Assembly: GCA_021396245.1 (NCBI GenBank)
Contig: WNYE01000032.1
Span: 1 to 64,000 of the forward strand
Reading direction: 5' to 3'
From: Sporothrix humicola
Lineage: Eukaryota > Ascomycota > Sordariomycetes > Ophiostomatales > Ophiostomataceae
DNA: 64,000 nucleotides
In this document: positions 33,681 through 42,922 of the stretch, one piece after another
Layout: each line of letters begins with the position of its first letter
Position numbering within the stretch: the stretch's first letter is position 1
Program-made: the position numbers and the translations under genes
The notes under the pieces: generated by a model
Seen by the model: the letters and a program-made list of their open reading frames with translations, nothing else
What the model was told of the DNA's origin: nothing
Databases searched by the model: none

Positions 33681-34647
33681 AGGGCGTGATGATGCCCTTT
33701 TGTGCTTGGCTGCGTGTACATTTCTTGTCTTCGTGTTTCCCTTGTCGTTTTCCTCCTTCTTCTTCTTCTGTACTGGTTTTCTAGGCATCTTCATCTCATG
33801 GCGCCGTTTCGACTGTCCTTTGTTCTCTCTCTCATCTTTTGTGGCATCTCCATCTTTTGGAGCCCTCCTTTTGGCGTTATCTTCCTTTTTATTTTTGGCG
33901 AGGGCCTTGCTTGTCTATATCTTGTTTTATCTCTTTTTTATTTCTCGTTTCTGCTTTGGGACAAAAAAGGTCGGAGTTGGGTGCTTGATTAACTGTCTTT
34001 CTACTGCTTTTTATCTGTTTCGTTTCTTTTTTCTGTTCGCATAGTTTGCCATCTGTTTCCAATCTGTCTCTATACCTTTAATCTTGGATCGGCTGGCTGC
34101 TGTTAGCTGTAGCTTAGCTGCTTCGAGCACGAACAAAAATACAGAAGGCTGCAAATGCCGAATGTTTAAACCAAACCGAGAACCATTGTAGGTGAAATAA
34201 AGTGACAAAAGTACCTGAAGCATCATAACCGATGAGTTTAAAAGTTGAAAATCGATGCACGTGATTATACCGCTAAAGTCACGTGCTGATAATGCCTGGC
34301 GCGATCCGTAAATTTTCCCACCAAATCAACCTCATCCTAAAAAGCATGAGGTGAGCAACCACGACGACGACGTCAATCAATATTTTGGCGCGCACAACAA
34401 AAGTTTGCCGACTTCCTACAAACGAGTCTTTTCAATAGGTACGACAACATACTCTTCTACCAAGCTTGAAACCACAACCCGGCTCTGACTCCAACTAGTC
34501 TCGACCGCAAAAGCCACCAGTTTCTTCAATCTCGAATTCGAATTCGAATCCGACGACGACGACGACAAGCAGCTCTAAACCCTTGCTGCCTGGTTTCCCA
34601 CTACCCAACCTTACCTTCACTACGCCCACACTCAATCCACCCACAAA
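33681..34647. promoter_or_regulatory. Upstream region of uL30m gene with two CACGTG sites
   Basis: About 970 bp. The first 400 are T-rich and probably the NOP58 3' UTR. Two CACGTG palindromes lie at 34258-34263 and 34280-34285, 22 bp apart, the second inside GTCACGTG. Short GAATTC and GAC repeats follow near 34530-34570. No ORF is supported. Confidence 0.45.
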
Positions 34648-34959
34648 ATGTCCTTTTTCCAGGTCACGCTCACCCGGTCGGCCATCGGTCTTCCCCAGCG
34701 CACCCGCGATGCTCTCGCCGCGCTCGGTCTGAAGCGTCGCAACCAGACAGTCGTGCACACCGTGTCGCCGTCGTCGGCTGGTCTGATCTTCAGCGTCAAG
34801 GAGCTGGTCAAGGTGAAGGAGGTCAGCGAGGGCCGCGAGGCGACAATGGCCAAGATCAAGGAGGCACGGCGGCCAGACCCCGGATTCGTCATTGCACGGA
34901 AATACCACGACATCAACAACCAGAGCCGGCAAGAACCAGGGACGGAGAGCAGTTCATAG
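34648..34959 (+). CDS. MRPL33: Mitochondrial large-subunit ribosomal protein uL30m (yeast Mrpl33)
   Basis: An intronless 103-residue protein. MSFFQVTLTRSAIGLPQRTRDALAALGLKRRNQTVVHTVSPSSAGLIFSVKELVKVKEV is the complete uL30 ferredoxin-like core: beta1, the RSxIGxPxRxRxxLxxLGLxxxxxxV signature, and helix 2. The C-terminal extension of about 30 residues is usual in fungal mitochondrial forms. The start is the ATG at CCACAAAATG, which has a good context. The protein is part of the mitochondrial large subunit. Confidence 0.93.
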   Translation: MSFFQVTLTRSAIGLPQRTRDALAALGLKRRNQTVVHTVSPSSAGLIFSVKELVKVKEVSEGREATMAKIKEARRPDPGFVIARKYHDINNQSRQEPGTESSS

Positions 34960-35371
34960 GGGATGGTAGAGGTGTTTCGGTTATATCGCCTCTTGGGAGA
35001 CGGGGGTGGTTGGGCGCGCTGAGCACATGGCGCATGTACATATATTTTGAGCATCTCACTGTATGATTTATCTTGGGTTTAGCTGGGACAATAAAAGCAG
35101 CAAGCATTATTAAAGGCATATTTGTTGGATTATGGTCGTTATGTGCTTGTGTAGTATAGGAGTTTAAAACACGTATGAATAATGACACTTGAAGGATGAC
35201 ACTTTCTAACTTTTGGTAGTCGTAAAACCCTCGCTTTAAACCAAGAGTGTACATGAACACTCAACTTCACAAACAGTACATGTGTCCCTTAATACAGGCA
35301 GAATAGAGACGGTCAAAACTACATCATCTACATTCCCAGTTTCCTTCACACCCAATATCCAGCACATCCAG
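34960..35371. other. Intergenic region, no gene
   Basis: About 410 bases between the uL30m stop and a small minus-strand ORF. It probably holds the uL30m 3' UTR. Nothing else is recognisable. Confidence 0.45.
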
Positions 35372-35590
35372 CTACTCCAGGCGAATCTCTGACCGCTTGG
35401 AACCGTACTTGACACGCTTCCACATGAGCACCGGCATCACCAGATCCAGAGCCGGGTTTGCTTGTTCATCCTGGCCCTGGCCCTGGCCACGAGTCTTGTG
35501 CTTTTCGCGTTTTTGGCGCCGTTCCAGCTGCATCACCTCGACGACGCTGTCCAGCGACAGGTGCGGGTTCCGGAGCATTTGCCACGCCAA
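35372..35590 (-). CDS. Small unrecognised ORF downstream of EAF3
   Basis: A 72-codon minus-strand ORF that begins 30 bp beyond the EAF3 stop. The frame remains open a little further upstream (RPSWRLLAWQMLRNPHLSLDSVVEVMQLERRQKREKHK from about position 35620). The first half looks helical and protein-like, the C-terminus is basic (KRVKYGSKRSEIRLE), and codon choice is GC-rich. It could be an independent small gene, an alternative last exon of EAF3, or the last exon of a gene whose earlier exons I cannot see. I do not recognise the family. Confidence 0.3.
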   Translation of the reverse strand: MAWQMLRNPHLSLDSVVEVMQLERRQKREKHKTRGQGQGQDEQANPALDLVMPVLMWKRVKYGSKRSEIRLE

Positions 35591-35620
35591 GAGTCGCCAT
35601 GATGGGCGGAGGATGGGCCC

Positions 35621-38600
35621 CTAGACACCTCGCACTTTCTCGCTATATTCCGAATTCGGCGTCTCGTACTCACTCACAAAATACTTGACCATGTTCTTGC
35701 CGAGCCAGGCTGTCAGCTTGGCCAGCTCGTCTCGCAGGCGGTTGACCGACTGCTGGTCCATGTTTGTCTGTGAAATCAGTTCGGGGAGGGAGACTGGGTG
35801 TGTTAGATGTGTGAGCAGATATGCAGGCAAGGACATGCACGGAAAGGGCAGTGGGAAAATGTCACTTACCAAGAAGACGACAGAGGTGCTCGGCGCCGTA
35901 GGTCTCGATCGGAGACTTGTACTTTTCGTCCGTCTCCCAGAGCTCATGCATTTCGATATACTGTGGGCGCTCGAAGCTGGGAGCGTTAGAGCTAAGGCAT
36001 ATAAGGCGGCGCTTTAAAGTGTAAAGGTAAGGGGGACATACCGGTAAAGCAAGATGCGACCTAGGCATTTGTTAAAGTACTCGCGAAGTCCGGCAACTGT
36101 TTCCTCGAGAATATCGAGGCTGGCAGAGCCCTCTTCGCGATGTGGCCGTTCAAAGGCCAGGTAGTCGTCCAGGACTGTCTCTGCTGGGACCTTGTGCGGC
36201 AGGGGCACAAGTTGCTGGTTTTTTGTCACGTTTTCCCAGTCGTCGACCAGTGCTGCCTTCAGATGATCTGGGAGGGTGAGTCGAATTGAGGGCCGGTTGT
36301 GGAAGCCGTCCTCCTGGAGGTTGTTAATGAACTGTAGAAGGAAGATAGGCAAGACAAGACAAATTGAACAATAGGGAATAAAGAAAAAAGACTGCAAGAC
36401 AATAAAAATATCAAAACAATTTAAAAAAAAAGCAAAACAATAAAAATATCAAAACGGGGGGTAAAAATGACAAAGCAGATGAAGCAAATGGGTATCATGC
36501 GTTATAGCGAGAAGCAAATAGTGTCGGTGCCTTTGACCACGTTGAAACCGTGCAGTATCAAAATGATGCTTGAAAAAGCCACCTGGCGGCACGGTTGTGT
36601 GCGCATAGGCTCTTGGACTTAAGAACGCTGAACCAAGCGAATACGCGGCAATTTGGGCGGCGGGGGCTCCGGTTCGTCAACATGCACCGGCTCATCGACA
36701 ACAAAACGGTTGACGATGCGAATACGCACAGTGTGCACAGGCTCGACAATAGTGGGACGGTTGACGATGCGAATGTGCGTTCGCACAGTTTGAGCACCGT
36801 CAGCAGTGCCGGAGACTAATGTCGGAGTCGTGGATGTGGACTCGCTGCTAGTTGAGCTGACGCTTCTGGAGGGAGGCGATGGTGATGGAGCTTTGGGTTT
36901 AGCAAGCTGCGCCAGATCCTTGTCTAAATCACCCGGCGATTCTAGGGCTTCCAGAGTTGAATCGGAATCATAATCAGGGTCTGGCACAGCATTCAGATCC
37001 GATCCCACTTCCATGGCCAGGTTCTCGCCTGAATCGCCGGATGGTTCTGAGGCTTCCAGAGTTGCATCGGAATCATAATCTAGAGCTGGAGCATCCAGGC
37101 CCAAAACCTCTTCCATGGCGGGCACCGGATCGATTTCTTCAGGCGTGGGAGCCCTCTTGGGGGCCTTCTTTTTGCCCTTCTTGTGCCTGGTGTACCCATA
37201 TTCCATCGGAAACCGTGACGGCGACCGTTCTCTGGGCTCGCCATCTGGGGTAAGGTAATGTGCCAGGCCATCTTTGTGGGGAAGCTCTGTAAAAGGGTCG
37301 TAAAAGGGTTTGAAGGACGCCGTGTAACGGGCATATTCCGCTGGGCCTTGAACACGAAGCTCCCGAATCGCGGCTTTGCTGAGTCGCTTTGTGGGCTTCT
37401 TCATGCCGGTGGAAAATTTTCGAGACATTTTGGGAGTAGAATATGGTGCTTCAGGGGTAGTGTTTGATGTTGATATTTGGAGTGTGGAGTGTAGATGTGA
37501 GGGCACGAGAAAAATCGATGAAAATCAGATAAAAATGTGTGATTTTGTTGGATGAAGGGTTAAGGTAAGAGGGACAGAAATAAAGACGATAGATAGGAGT
37601 AAAAATCAAAACTAATGAAAAGAAAAAGACAGAGATTGCTAAAATTTCAACATGCAAGACGAGAAGCTTAGGTCATGACCAAAAACAAGCGTTAGGGCTT
37701 TACCGGTGCCAAACATTAAGCATCGTATACCACGGGTCGCCACGACGATAATGACGGTAAGCGCGAGGAAAGTGCCGACGACCTAAACAACTCGACGAAT
37801 AGAGCACACAACAGGGAAAGAGCTGGCAGGGCAATAGTAAGACGTTGGAGGAAAAGGCATAAGCCTCCCAAGCCAAGCATCAATAGCTGGAGCGGCTGCT
37901 TCCCGGTACCCTACCCTTTGTTTGTTATACCGAGACGGCCTGCTTAGGCAGGAAAGTACCTCCAACTTGGGAAGTCGCTATCGACAGGCGACTTGCCGGC
38001 GATCAAACATGAGACTCTCATTAGATGGATGGGGTCAGAGAAAGAGGAAGGAGCGATATACCGCCCCCTAGCCATGGGAAATGTGGGCAACATAAAAATC
38101 AAAACAAAGCAACAAAATTATAAGAAATGGCAAAAAGCAACATCAAAGCGCAGACAAAACACTTCAACGCATGGGGGGAAAAAGACAGTACAGATAAAGA
38201 AATTTACTCACATGTTCGAGATCATAGTCCTTTTGGCGACGTGGGCCGCGTGCGTGTGCCAGTGATCCAGCACCGGTCCGCTCTTCACTACCACGAGCAG
38301 AAGCCATTTCAGAGTGCCGGTCAAGGAGATGGTGGTGGTCGCGGCCGCCGCGTTCGCCAGGCGTCGCAGTTCCTGTGCCACTGCCACCGCCACCAAAGCC
38401 GCCGGGGCCACCAGGGCCACCGCCAACAACGCCAGCAGCTGCAGCGGCCAAACTCGACCGGCCGCCACCGCCAGAGCCGCCGCCAGGGCCTTGTGCGGCC
38501 TTCTTGGCTTTGGCGTTCTTTTGCTGCTGCAAAAGACGGGCCTGGTCGCGAAGCTGTGCTGCCAGCTCGCGGTTCTCGTCGTTGAACTTGCGGACGCGGT

Positions 38601-38796
38601 CAGCCGGCACCCAGTCGTCCCAGGTGTTCTTCCAGCCTTTGTAGTGGATGCGGTAGCGCCAACGCTGGCCATCGGCAGCGGCTGCTCCTGTGACCTGCTG
38701 GACATCCAAGACGCGTGCCTCGTAGAGCATATCCATGTGGAAGCAGAAGACACGCTCATCGACCGCATAGGGCGCGGCGGCCTGCTTGGGCGGCAT
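35621..38796 (-). CDS. EAF3: Eaf3/MRG15-type chromodomain and MRG-domain protein, split by a 1.9-kb intron
   Basis: Four exons: 38212-38796, 36042-36313, 35870-35976 and 35621-35793, about 378 residues. Exon 1 carries the MRG-type chromo barrel (ERVFCFHMDMLYEARVLDVQ...RYRIHYKGWKNTWDDWVPADRVRKFND) and a Gly/Ser-rich linker, ending RQKDYDLEH. The remaining exons give the MRG domain: EDGFHNRPSIRLTLPDHLKAALVDDWENVTKNQQLVPLPHKVPAETVLDDYLAFE, LREYFNKCLGRILLYR|FERPQYIEMHE, YGAEHLCRLL|VSLPELISQTNMD. All joints keep phase. The protein reads methylated H3K36 in the NuA4 acetyltransferase and Rpd3S deacetylase complexes. The first intron (36314-38211) is huge for this genome and contains another ORF. 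An acceptor 18 bp earlier on the minus strand (exon from 36331) is also in frame. Intron retention would stop after 16 extra residues, leaving a chromodomain-only product. Confidence 0.88.
36399..36455. repeat. Two direct copies of a 19-bp A-rich sequence inside the EAF3 intron
   Basis: ACAATAAAAATATCAAAAC occurs at 36399-36417 and again at 36437-36455, separated by an A-rich spacer. It lies between the nested ORF and the intron acceptor. Confidence 0.85.
36619..37428 (-). CDS. Orphan protein encoded inside the large EAF3 intron
   Basis: A 269-codon uninterrupted ORF on the same strand as EAF3, wholly inside its first intron. The ATG at 37428 has a good context (CCAAAATGTC). The frame is open for 26 more codons upstream, but I see no ATG there, only a GTG. 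The product starts Lys/Arg-rich (MSRKFSTGMKKPTKRLSKAAIRELRVQGPAEYARYTASFKPFYDPFTELPHKD), then has a KKGKKKAPKRAP basic patch. Two near-identical acidic repeats follow (DYDSDATLEASEPSGD and DYDSDSTLEALESPGD). After a Ser-rich stretch, the C-terminus has two copies of a (V/T)RIRIVNR-type repeat. I recognise no family. The N-terminal 60 residues look structured. Whether it is expressed, and whether from its own promoter, is unknown. Confidence 0.6.
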   Translation of the reverse strand: MSRKFSTGMKKPTKRLSKAAIRELRVQGPAEYARYTASFKPFYDPFTELPHKDGLAHYLTPDGEPRERSPSRFPMEYGYTRHKKGKKKAPKRAPTPEEIDPVPAMEEVLGLDAPALDYDSDATLEASEPSGDSGENLAMEVGSDLNAVPDPDYDSDSTLEALESPGDLDKDLAQLAKPKAPSPSPPSRSVSSTSSESTSTTPTLVSGTADGAQTVRTHIRIVNRPTIVEPVHTVRIRIVNRFVVDEPVHVDEPEPPPPKLPRIRLVQRS

Positions 38797-39529
38797 CTTG
38801 ATGGATTTGAGATGCTGATTGAGAGGCACACACGAAACAAAGATCTGAACACAATGTAAGTATGATAAAAGGCTTTTGATGAGAGTTTAATGGCAGAACA
38901 GACCAACAAGATTAGAGATGGCAATTTAGATGTTATGGCAATGGCCAGACAACAGGCGGCGATGAGGAAGGTGGCTCCTGATGTTGTCGCAAACCAGAGT
39001 AAGTGCGACTGGAATCAACACCGTCTTGCGAGGAAAGTGTGCAAATGAGAAAACCCAAACGGCGATTGAAGGAAGGTGCCAATTATGCCACGAGACTAAG
39101 GAGATGTTGAGTGGTGTTCTGTAAACGGAAGGCGCGCGGAAGAAGGGCTCTTGCTCAAAGCGAGACTGTTTGGTGAGTTGAGAAGGAAGGAGGTGAGGTT
39201 GGAAAGGCTGTCGAAGCACATCATTGGCTACAATCGCGGGAATGGCCACTTTAAATTTTCCCTTTTTAATGGCTTCGCTACTCAAACGCAGGGCTCTCAC
39301 ATCTCTTGAATGCAGCCATGGCTCCAGAATCCCCCGCTATGAACCACTTTATTGGCGTAGAGCCGCGTCAACAGCGAAACGCGACGCGCCTGTAATTTCT
39401 GTGCCCGTTATAACGCACCCACATATTAGGGTCAATGAGGTCGACCACATCGACATTCACATTCATCAAACTCCGTTGTCACCACGAATTATCAGCATTT
39501 TCCTTCTTCGCGTTCGACTATACGCGGCC
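38797..39529. promoter_or_regulatory. Divergent promoter region, EAF3 / CNL2
   Basis: 733 bp between two divergent genes. From 39242 an in-frame ATG would add 96 residues to the CNL2 protein, but that part has no resemblance to the family and is treated as 5' leader. No motif stands out. Confidence 0.45.
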
Positions 39530-40201
39530 ATGGCTCCTACAGAAGCTTCTATCCTGGAGCAATTCCTGCTCACTCCGTCCCAACTGCCCTCAATCATCTC
39601 CCTCGAAGACTTTACAGCTCTCTTCCCAAAAGCCTTTCAGTCCTCGCCACAAGTTCGCGCATTGTATCGCGATCTGCAGAGCCAAAGAAGTGCCGTGGTT
39701 GATTCTGTTGCGGCGGGGATCGAGAATGAGGTGGCCAAGGGCCGGCAGTTGAGGCGATACGCGCTTCGCGCTCGTCTCCGTGCTGAAGCACAAGAAGACG
39801 CTGCCGGCGACGACGAGCTGCAGATTGAGCGGTTTGTCTCGGCATCAGGGCCGGGAGCCGATGGAATCACAGCCGGGGCCGGGGCTACAAGACAGGGCGG
39901 CAGTGGCGGCAGTGGCGGCCTTTCTGCCCACTCCCTGACATCCATTGTGCCGGAACTTGACGACGCCATCCAGGATTTGGAGGCACAAATACAGCAGCTC
40001 GGCGAAGAAGAGGCCCGCCTCCTTGCGGCCGTTCAGCAGTCGGTCGGTGATCTCAGCGATCTACGGTACGGCCGTCTGTCCAATCCACAGCTACGCGACG
40101 AGGTCATTGAGGGCCTTCAAAACGTGCAAGCCACATGCGAGCGCATGACAGCAGAAGCAGCAGAAACAAGTAACGGCGGCGCTGGCCAACAAACAACATG
40201 A
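39530..40201 (+). CDS. CNL2: Cnl2/NKP2-family kinetochore subunit
   Basis: An intronless protein of 223 residues. The N-terminal half, MAPTEASILEQFLLTPSQLPSIISLEDFTALFPKAFQSSPQVRALYRDLQSQR followed by a basic helix (RQLRRYALRARLRAEAQ), matches the fungal Cnl2/NKP2 family. The middle is a Gly/Ser-rich linker. The C-terminal part is a predicted coiled coil (ELDDAIQDLEAQIQQLGEEEARLLAAVQQS), as expected for a CCAN subunit. Yeast Nkp2 and fission yeast Cnl2 belong to the constitutive centromere-associated network at the inner kinetochore. The start is set at 39530 because the conserved region begins there; an in-frame upstream ATG exists at 39242. Another CCAN gene (CENP-Q) lies 2.7 kb downstream. 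Confidence 0.82.
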   Translation: MAPTEASILEQFLLTPSQLPSIISLEDFTALFPKAFQSSPQVRALYRDLQSQRSAVVDSVAAGIENEVAKGRQLRRYALRARLRAEAQEDAAGDDELQIERFVSASGPGADGITAGAGATRQGGSGGSGGLSAHSLTSIVPELDDAIQDLEAQIQQLGEEEARLLAAVQQSVGDLSDLRYGRLSNPQLRDEVIEGLQNVQATCERMTAEAAETSNGGAGQQTT

Positions 40202-40596
40202 GACGACAAGAGACACGACACGAGACCACTGACAATGAAAACGGTCCAGACATATGCGGCAAATGCAAATACAAACAAAACAAGATTATATTCGAGATCT
40301 TCTGCCAAAAGGGCACAGATCATAGTCAGGGCTAAGCCGCCCTGTTGCAAATCCAACCATTCAGCCATAATGTTTTTAGAGCGTTTGTGCACGACACAGA
40401 AAATACAAATGCGCACAGCCGAGATACCCAACAATAAAGCCCACCGGTTTCCGGGAGACCAGAGAAGCCTCTCTTGGTCTCCCGCCACATCCTCCCATTA
40501 TTTTTGAGATATTTGTTCCACCCTATTTAATGCGAAGAAAAAAAAAAGCAATCACAGCAACCGCAGTCACTACCAGTGCCGCGACAGCCATCCGCT
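40202..40596. other. Convergent intergenic region, no gene
   Basis: About 395 bases between two convergent genes, probably their 3' UTRs. Nothing else is seen. Confidence 0.5.
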
Positions 40597-41541
40597 TTAG
40601 CGACCAGCGGCACCGGGGCGAGGACCAGCACCAGGAGCACGGCGACCCCTAGAAGTTGGTTAGTGTGTGGTCAGAAAAGGACGGGTCTAGTTGTCAATAA
40701 ATAAGGAAGCTGGAGAACTTACATAAAGGTGCGGCTGATGAAGGAGACACCGATCATGAACATCCAGCTGGGGACGGCGTTGAAGAACCACAGGACGTAG
40801 CCGATGGGGACAGCCAGGCCGTTCTGGGCCAGCTGGCCGTCGAGCGGGTGGAAGTAGCCGTCCAGCTTGTGGAAGTTCTCGCGGGCCTTGTCCTCGTACA
40901 GGGTGACGAAAGTCTCGGGGGTCGTGGTGGTCAGGTTGAGGCGCTTGACGTAGATGTCGGTCTTGGCAGGCTTGGGCAGCATCTCAAAGATGTACAGGTA
41001 GCCGGGGCTGGTCGACCAGCTGTTGCACAGGACGGGCTGCTCATCGCAGTTGATGAGGCCGGTGTTGGCGCCGCTGGTGGCAGCAGTCTTGGCGGTCGCG
41101 GCGTGGAAAGCCGTCTCGATCACAGCGCAGTGGCCTAGGAGAACAGAGTTAGTAAATAGAACTGCATAGCATTGTTTGTCAGCCGAACACCGTGGGGCAC
41201 CTACCGAAGCAAGTCTTGTTGCCGCCCGTGATCAGAACGCGCCACTCCTCGGGAACCGTAGCACCCTCCTTGACCGTCGAGTACAGAGTGTTCTCCCAGT
41301 TGTTGAGCGTCAGCTCGACCTGGACGACAGTGTTGGCACTGCTCTTAGCAGAAGCGGCACCGCCGGCAGCCGAAGCGCCCTTGGGCGCCGACTCGCCGGC
41401 CGCGGCCTCGGGCGCACCAACGCCGAGCGAGCCAAGCAGGTTCTGGAACTGCGCCTTGTACTGGCCGAACAGACCACCGTCCTCAGCGGCCGCGCCCAGC
41501 ACGGGTAGGGCCAGAAGAGCCGATTTCGTCGAGAAGCGCAT
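40597..41541 (-). CDS. Secretory-pathway thioredoxin-like membrane protein
   Basis: Three exons (41205-41541, 40723-41134, 40597-40648) with introns of 70 and 74 bp encode 266 residues. The N-terminus MRFSTKSALLALPVLGAAAEDGG is a signal peptide. A Gly/Ala/Ser-rich linker precedes a thioredoxin-like stretch: VVQVELTLNNWENTLYSTV, WRVLITGGNKTCFGHCAVIETAFHAA, then INCDEQPVLCNSWSTSPGYLYIFEM with the expected buried-Cys position. The CxxC site of protein disulphide isomerases is replaced by CFGHC, so the first Cys is one residue out of register. A hydrophobic segment near the C-terminus (AVPIGYVLWFFNAVPSWMFMIGVSFI) is followed by a basic RRAPGAGPRPGAAGR tail, consistent with a type I ER membrane protein with a short cytosolic tail. 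A redox or chaperone role is plausible but not shown. The family is known to me only as fungal hypothetical proteins. Confidence 0.68.
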
Positions 41542-42922
41542 TGTTGCGGGTGTGTGGTTTGGAAGAGTGTTGGTGGCTTGAAAAGGGGGCACGACCTTGG
41601 GAAATTAGGACGTAAAAAAAGGGAGGAATGAAGTAAACGAAAAGAAAAATAAACCCCAAAGGAGCTGGAGGGGGAGGCGAGGTATTACAAAAAAGCGTGA
41701 AGACGACAAGGCCCAACAATGGACCGGATTAAAAGGGGAGCAATATGCAAAGGAAGGACAGGAATGAAGCTGTAGAAGCTGAAAAGCTGGAGACAATGGA
41801 GATGACGATGGGAGAATGCCAGATGAGGAGAGAATGGCCAGAAGTCTGGAGAAGGGGAGAGAAAAGGGCAAGAGCGACCCAGGGAGCCAGGTTGCTCTCG
41901 TAGAATTGCGCGTGTCGAACGGGTCCCGCGTGGGGACGGGTCATGAATCCTGTTGTCTTATTGGCCCGTTGCTATTGGACTTCCGCCCAGTGCGCGTTGT
42001 TTACACTGTCGCAGTTACTGTATGCACACTCTTTGCGAAGGTGCAATTCCACTCCTTCCACTGGCAGACAATGATAACGGCGCTAGCGGAGAGCTAGGCA
42101 GAGGAAGCAGCAGAGAAACAGCGAGAGGGAGGGAAAGAACGACCCTCCTTTCTTCACTCCAGGAGACGGCCTGCCTTCAAAAGCGGAGTCGAAAGAACCC
42201 TTTGGAAGATCTGGCTTTTTCTTTCCAGAAAATGAAGTGAAGCAGGGGCGAGATGCGAGACCAGCAGTGAATATTTTTGCAGCATTTTTTCTGTCAACAA
42301 AGTGCAAAAAAAACAAACGATGAGATGCAGAGATGGCCAGGCCACAGTGCAAAGACGCAAGCGTGTGTCCTGCAGGAGCTGGCCATAGCTCCTGCCCTGT
42401 CAAGCCGCTGTTAAACTTTTCTTTGTCCAGGGTAGCTATTGCCACAGCCCCAGAGAGAGAACCCTTAGCAATTTATTCAGTGCGTTGCGGGCCCTGGTGT
42501 CCCAAGCGACGGGGATTAGCCAGCTTCAAGCTAATTACGGATAAAGTGTATTTAGACTATCTAGATCAGACCGCAGTGTAGGACAATACGAAGCAATTTG
42601 CAGGTCGCGATAATGCAATGGTGATCATATTGATGAACTCATAAAGCACTGGACACGAAACCGGGAAGAATCAGAGCCTTGTGGCCTCCCACTGCGTAAA
42701 ATGTGTTGACAGTGAGAATAACACAACTTTTCTCTTTGATCTGATGTGACTATCACGTGACTATAACTGCTCGGAAGAACGAGGCTGGCCCCACCCATCA
42801 CTCCTATACTGTTTTGATAACGATAACGGCTCAATGCACTGTAAATGGCCTGGGCGCGACAAGAATCGCGATCTTGAGACGCGACAACCAGACGACACAA
42901 GACTGGAACACAAGTCGCAATC
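41542..42922. promoter_or_regulatory. Divergent region, ER protein / CENP-Q, with TCACGTGA palindrome
   Basis: 1.4 kb between divergent genes. ATCACGTGACT lies at about 42752-42762, 165 bp before the CENP-Q start. The palindrome TCACGTGA resembles the Cbf1/E-box type. No ORF in the region is supported. Confidence 0.45.

Noticed and set aside
31992..33794. 600-codon open frame antisense to NOP58
   Set aside because: It is a shadow of NOP58's biased codons; no family resemblance.
36619..37428. Nested ORF as missing EAF3 exons
   Set aside because: The product does not resemble chromo or MRG domains, is bounded by its own ATG and stop, and the EAF3 exons join in phase without it.
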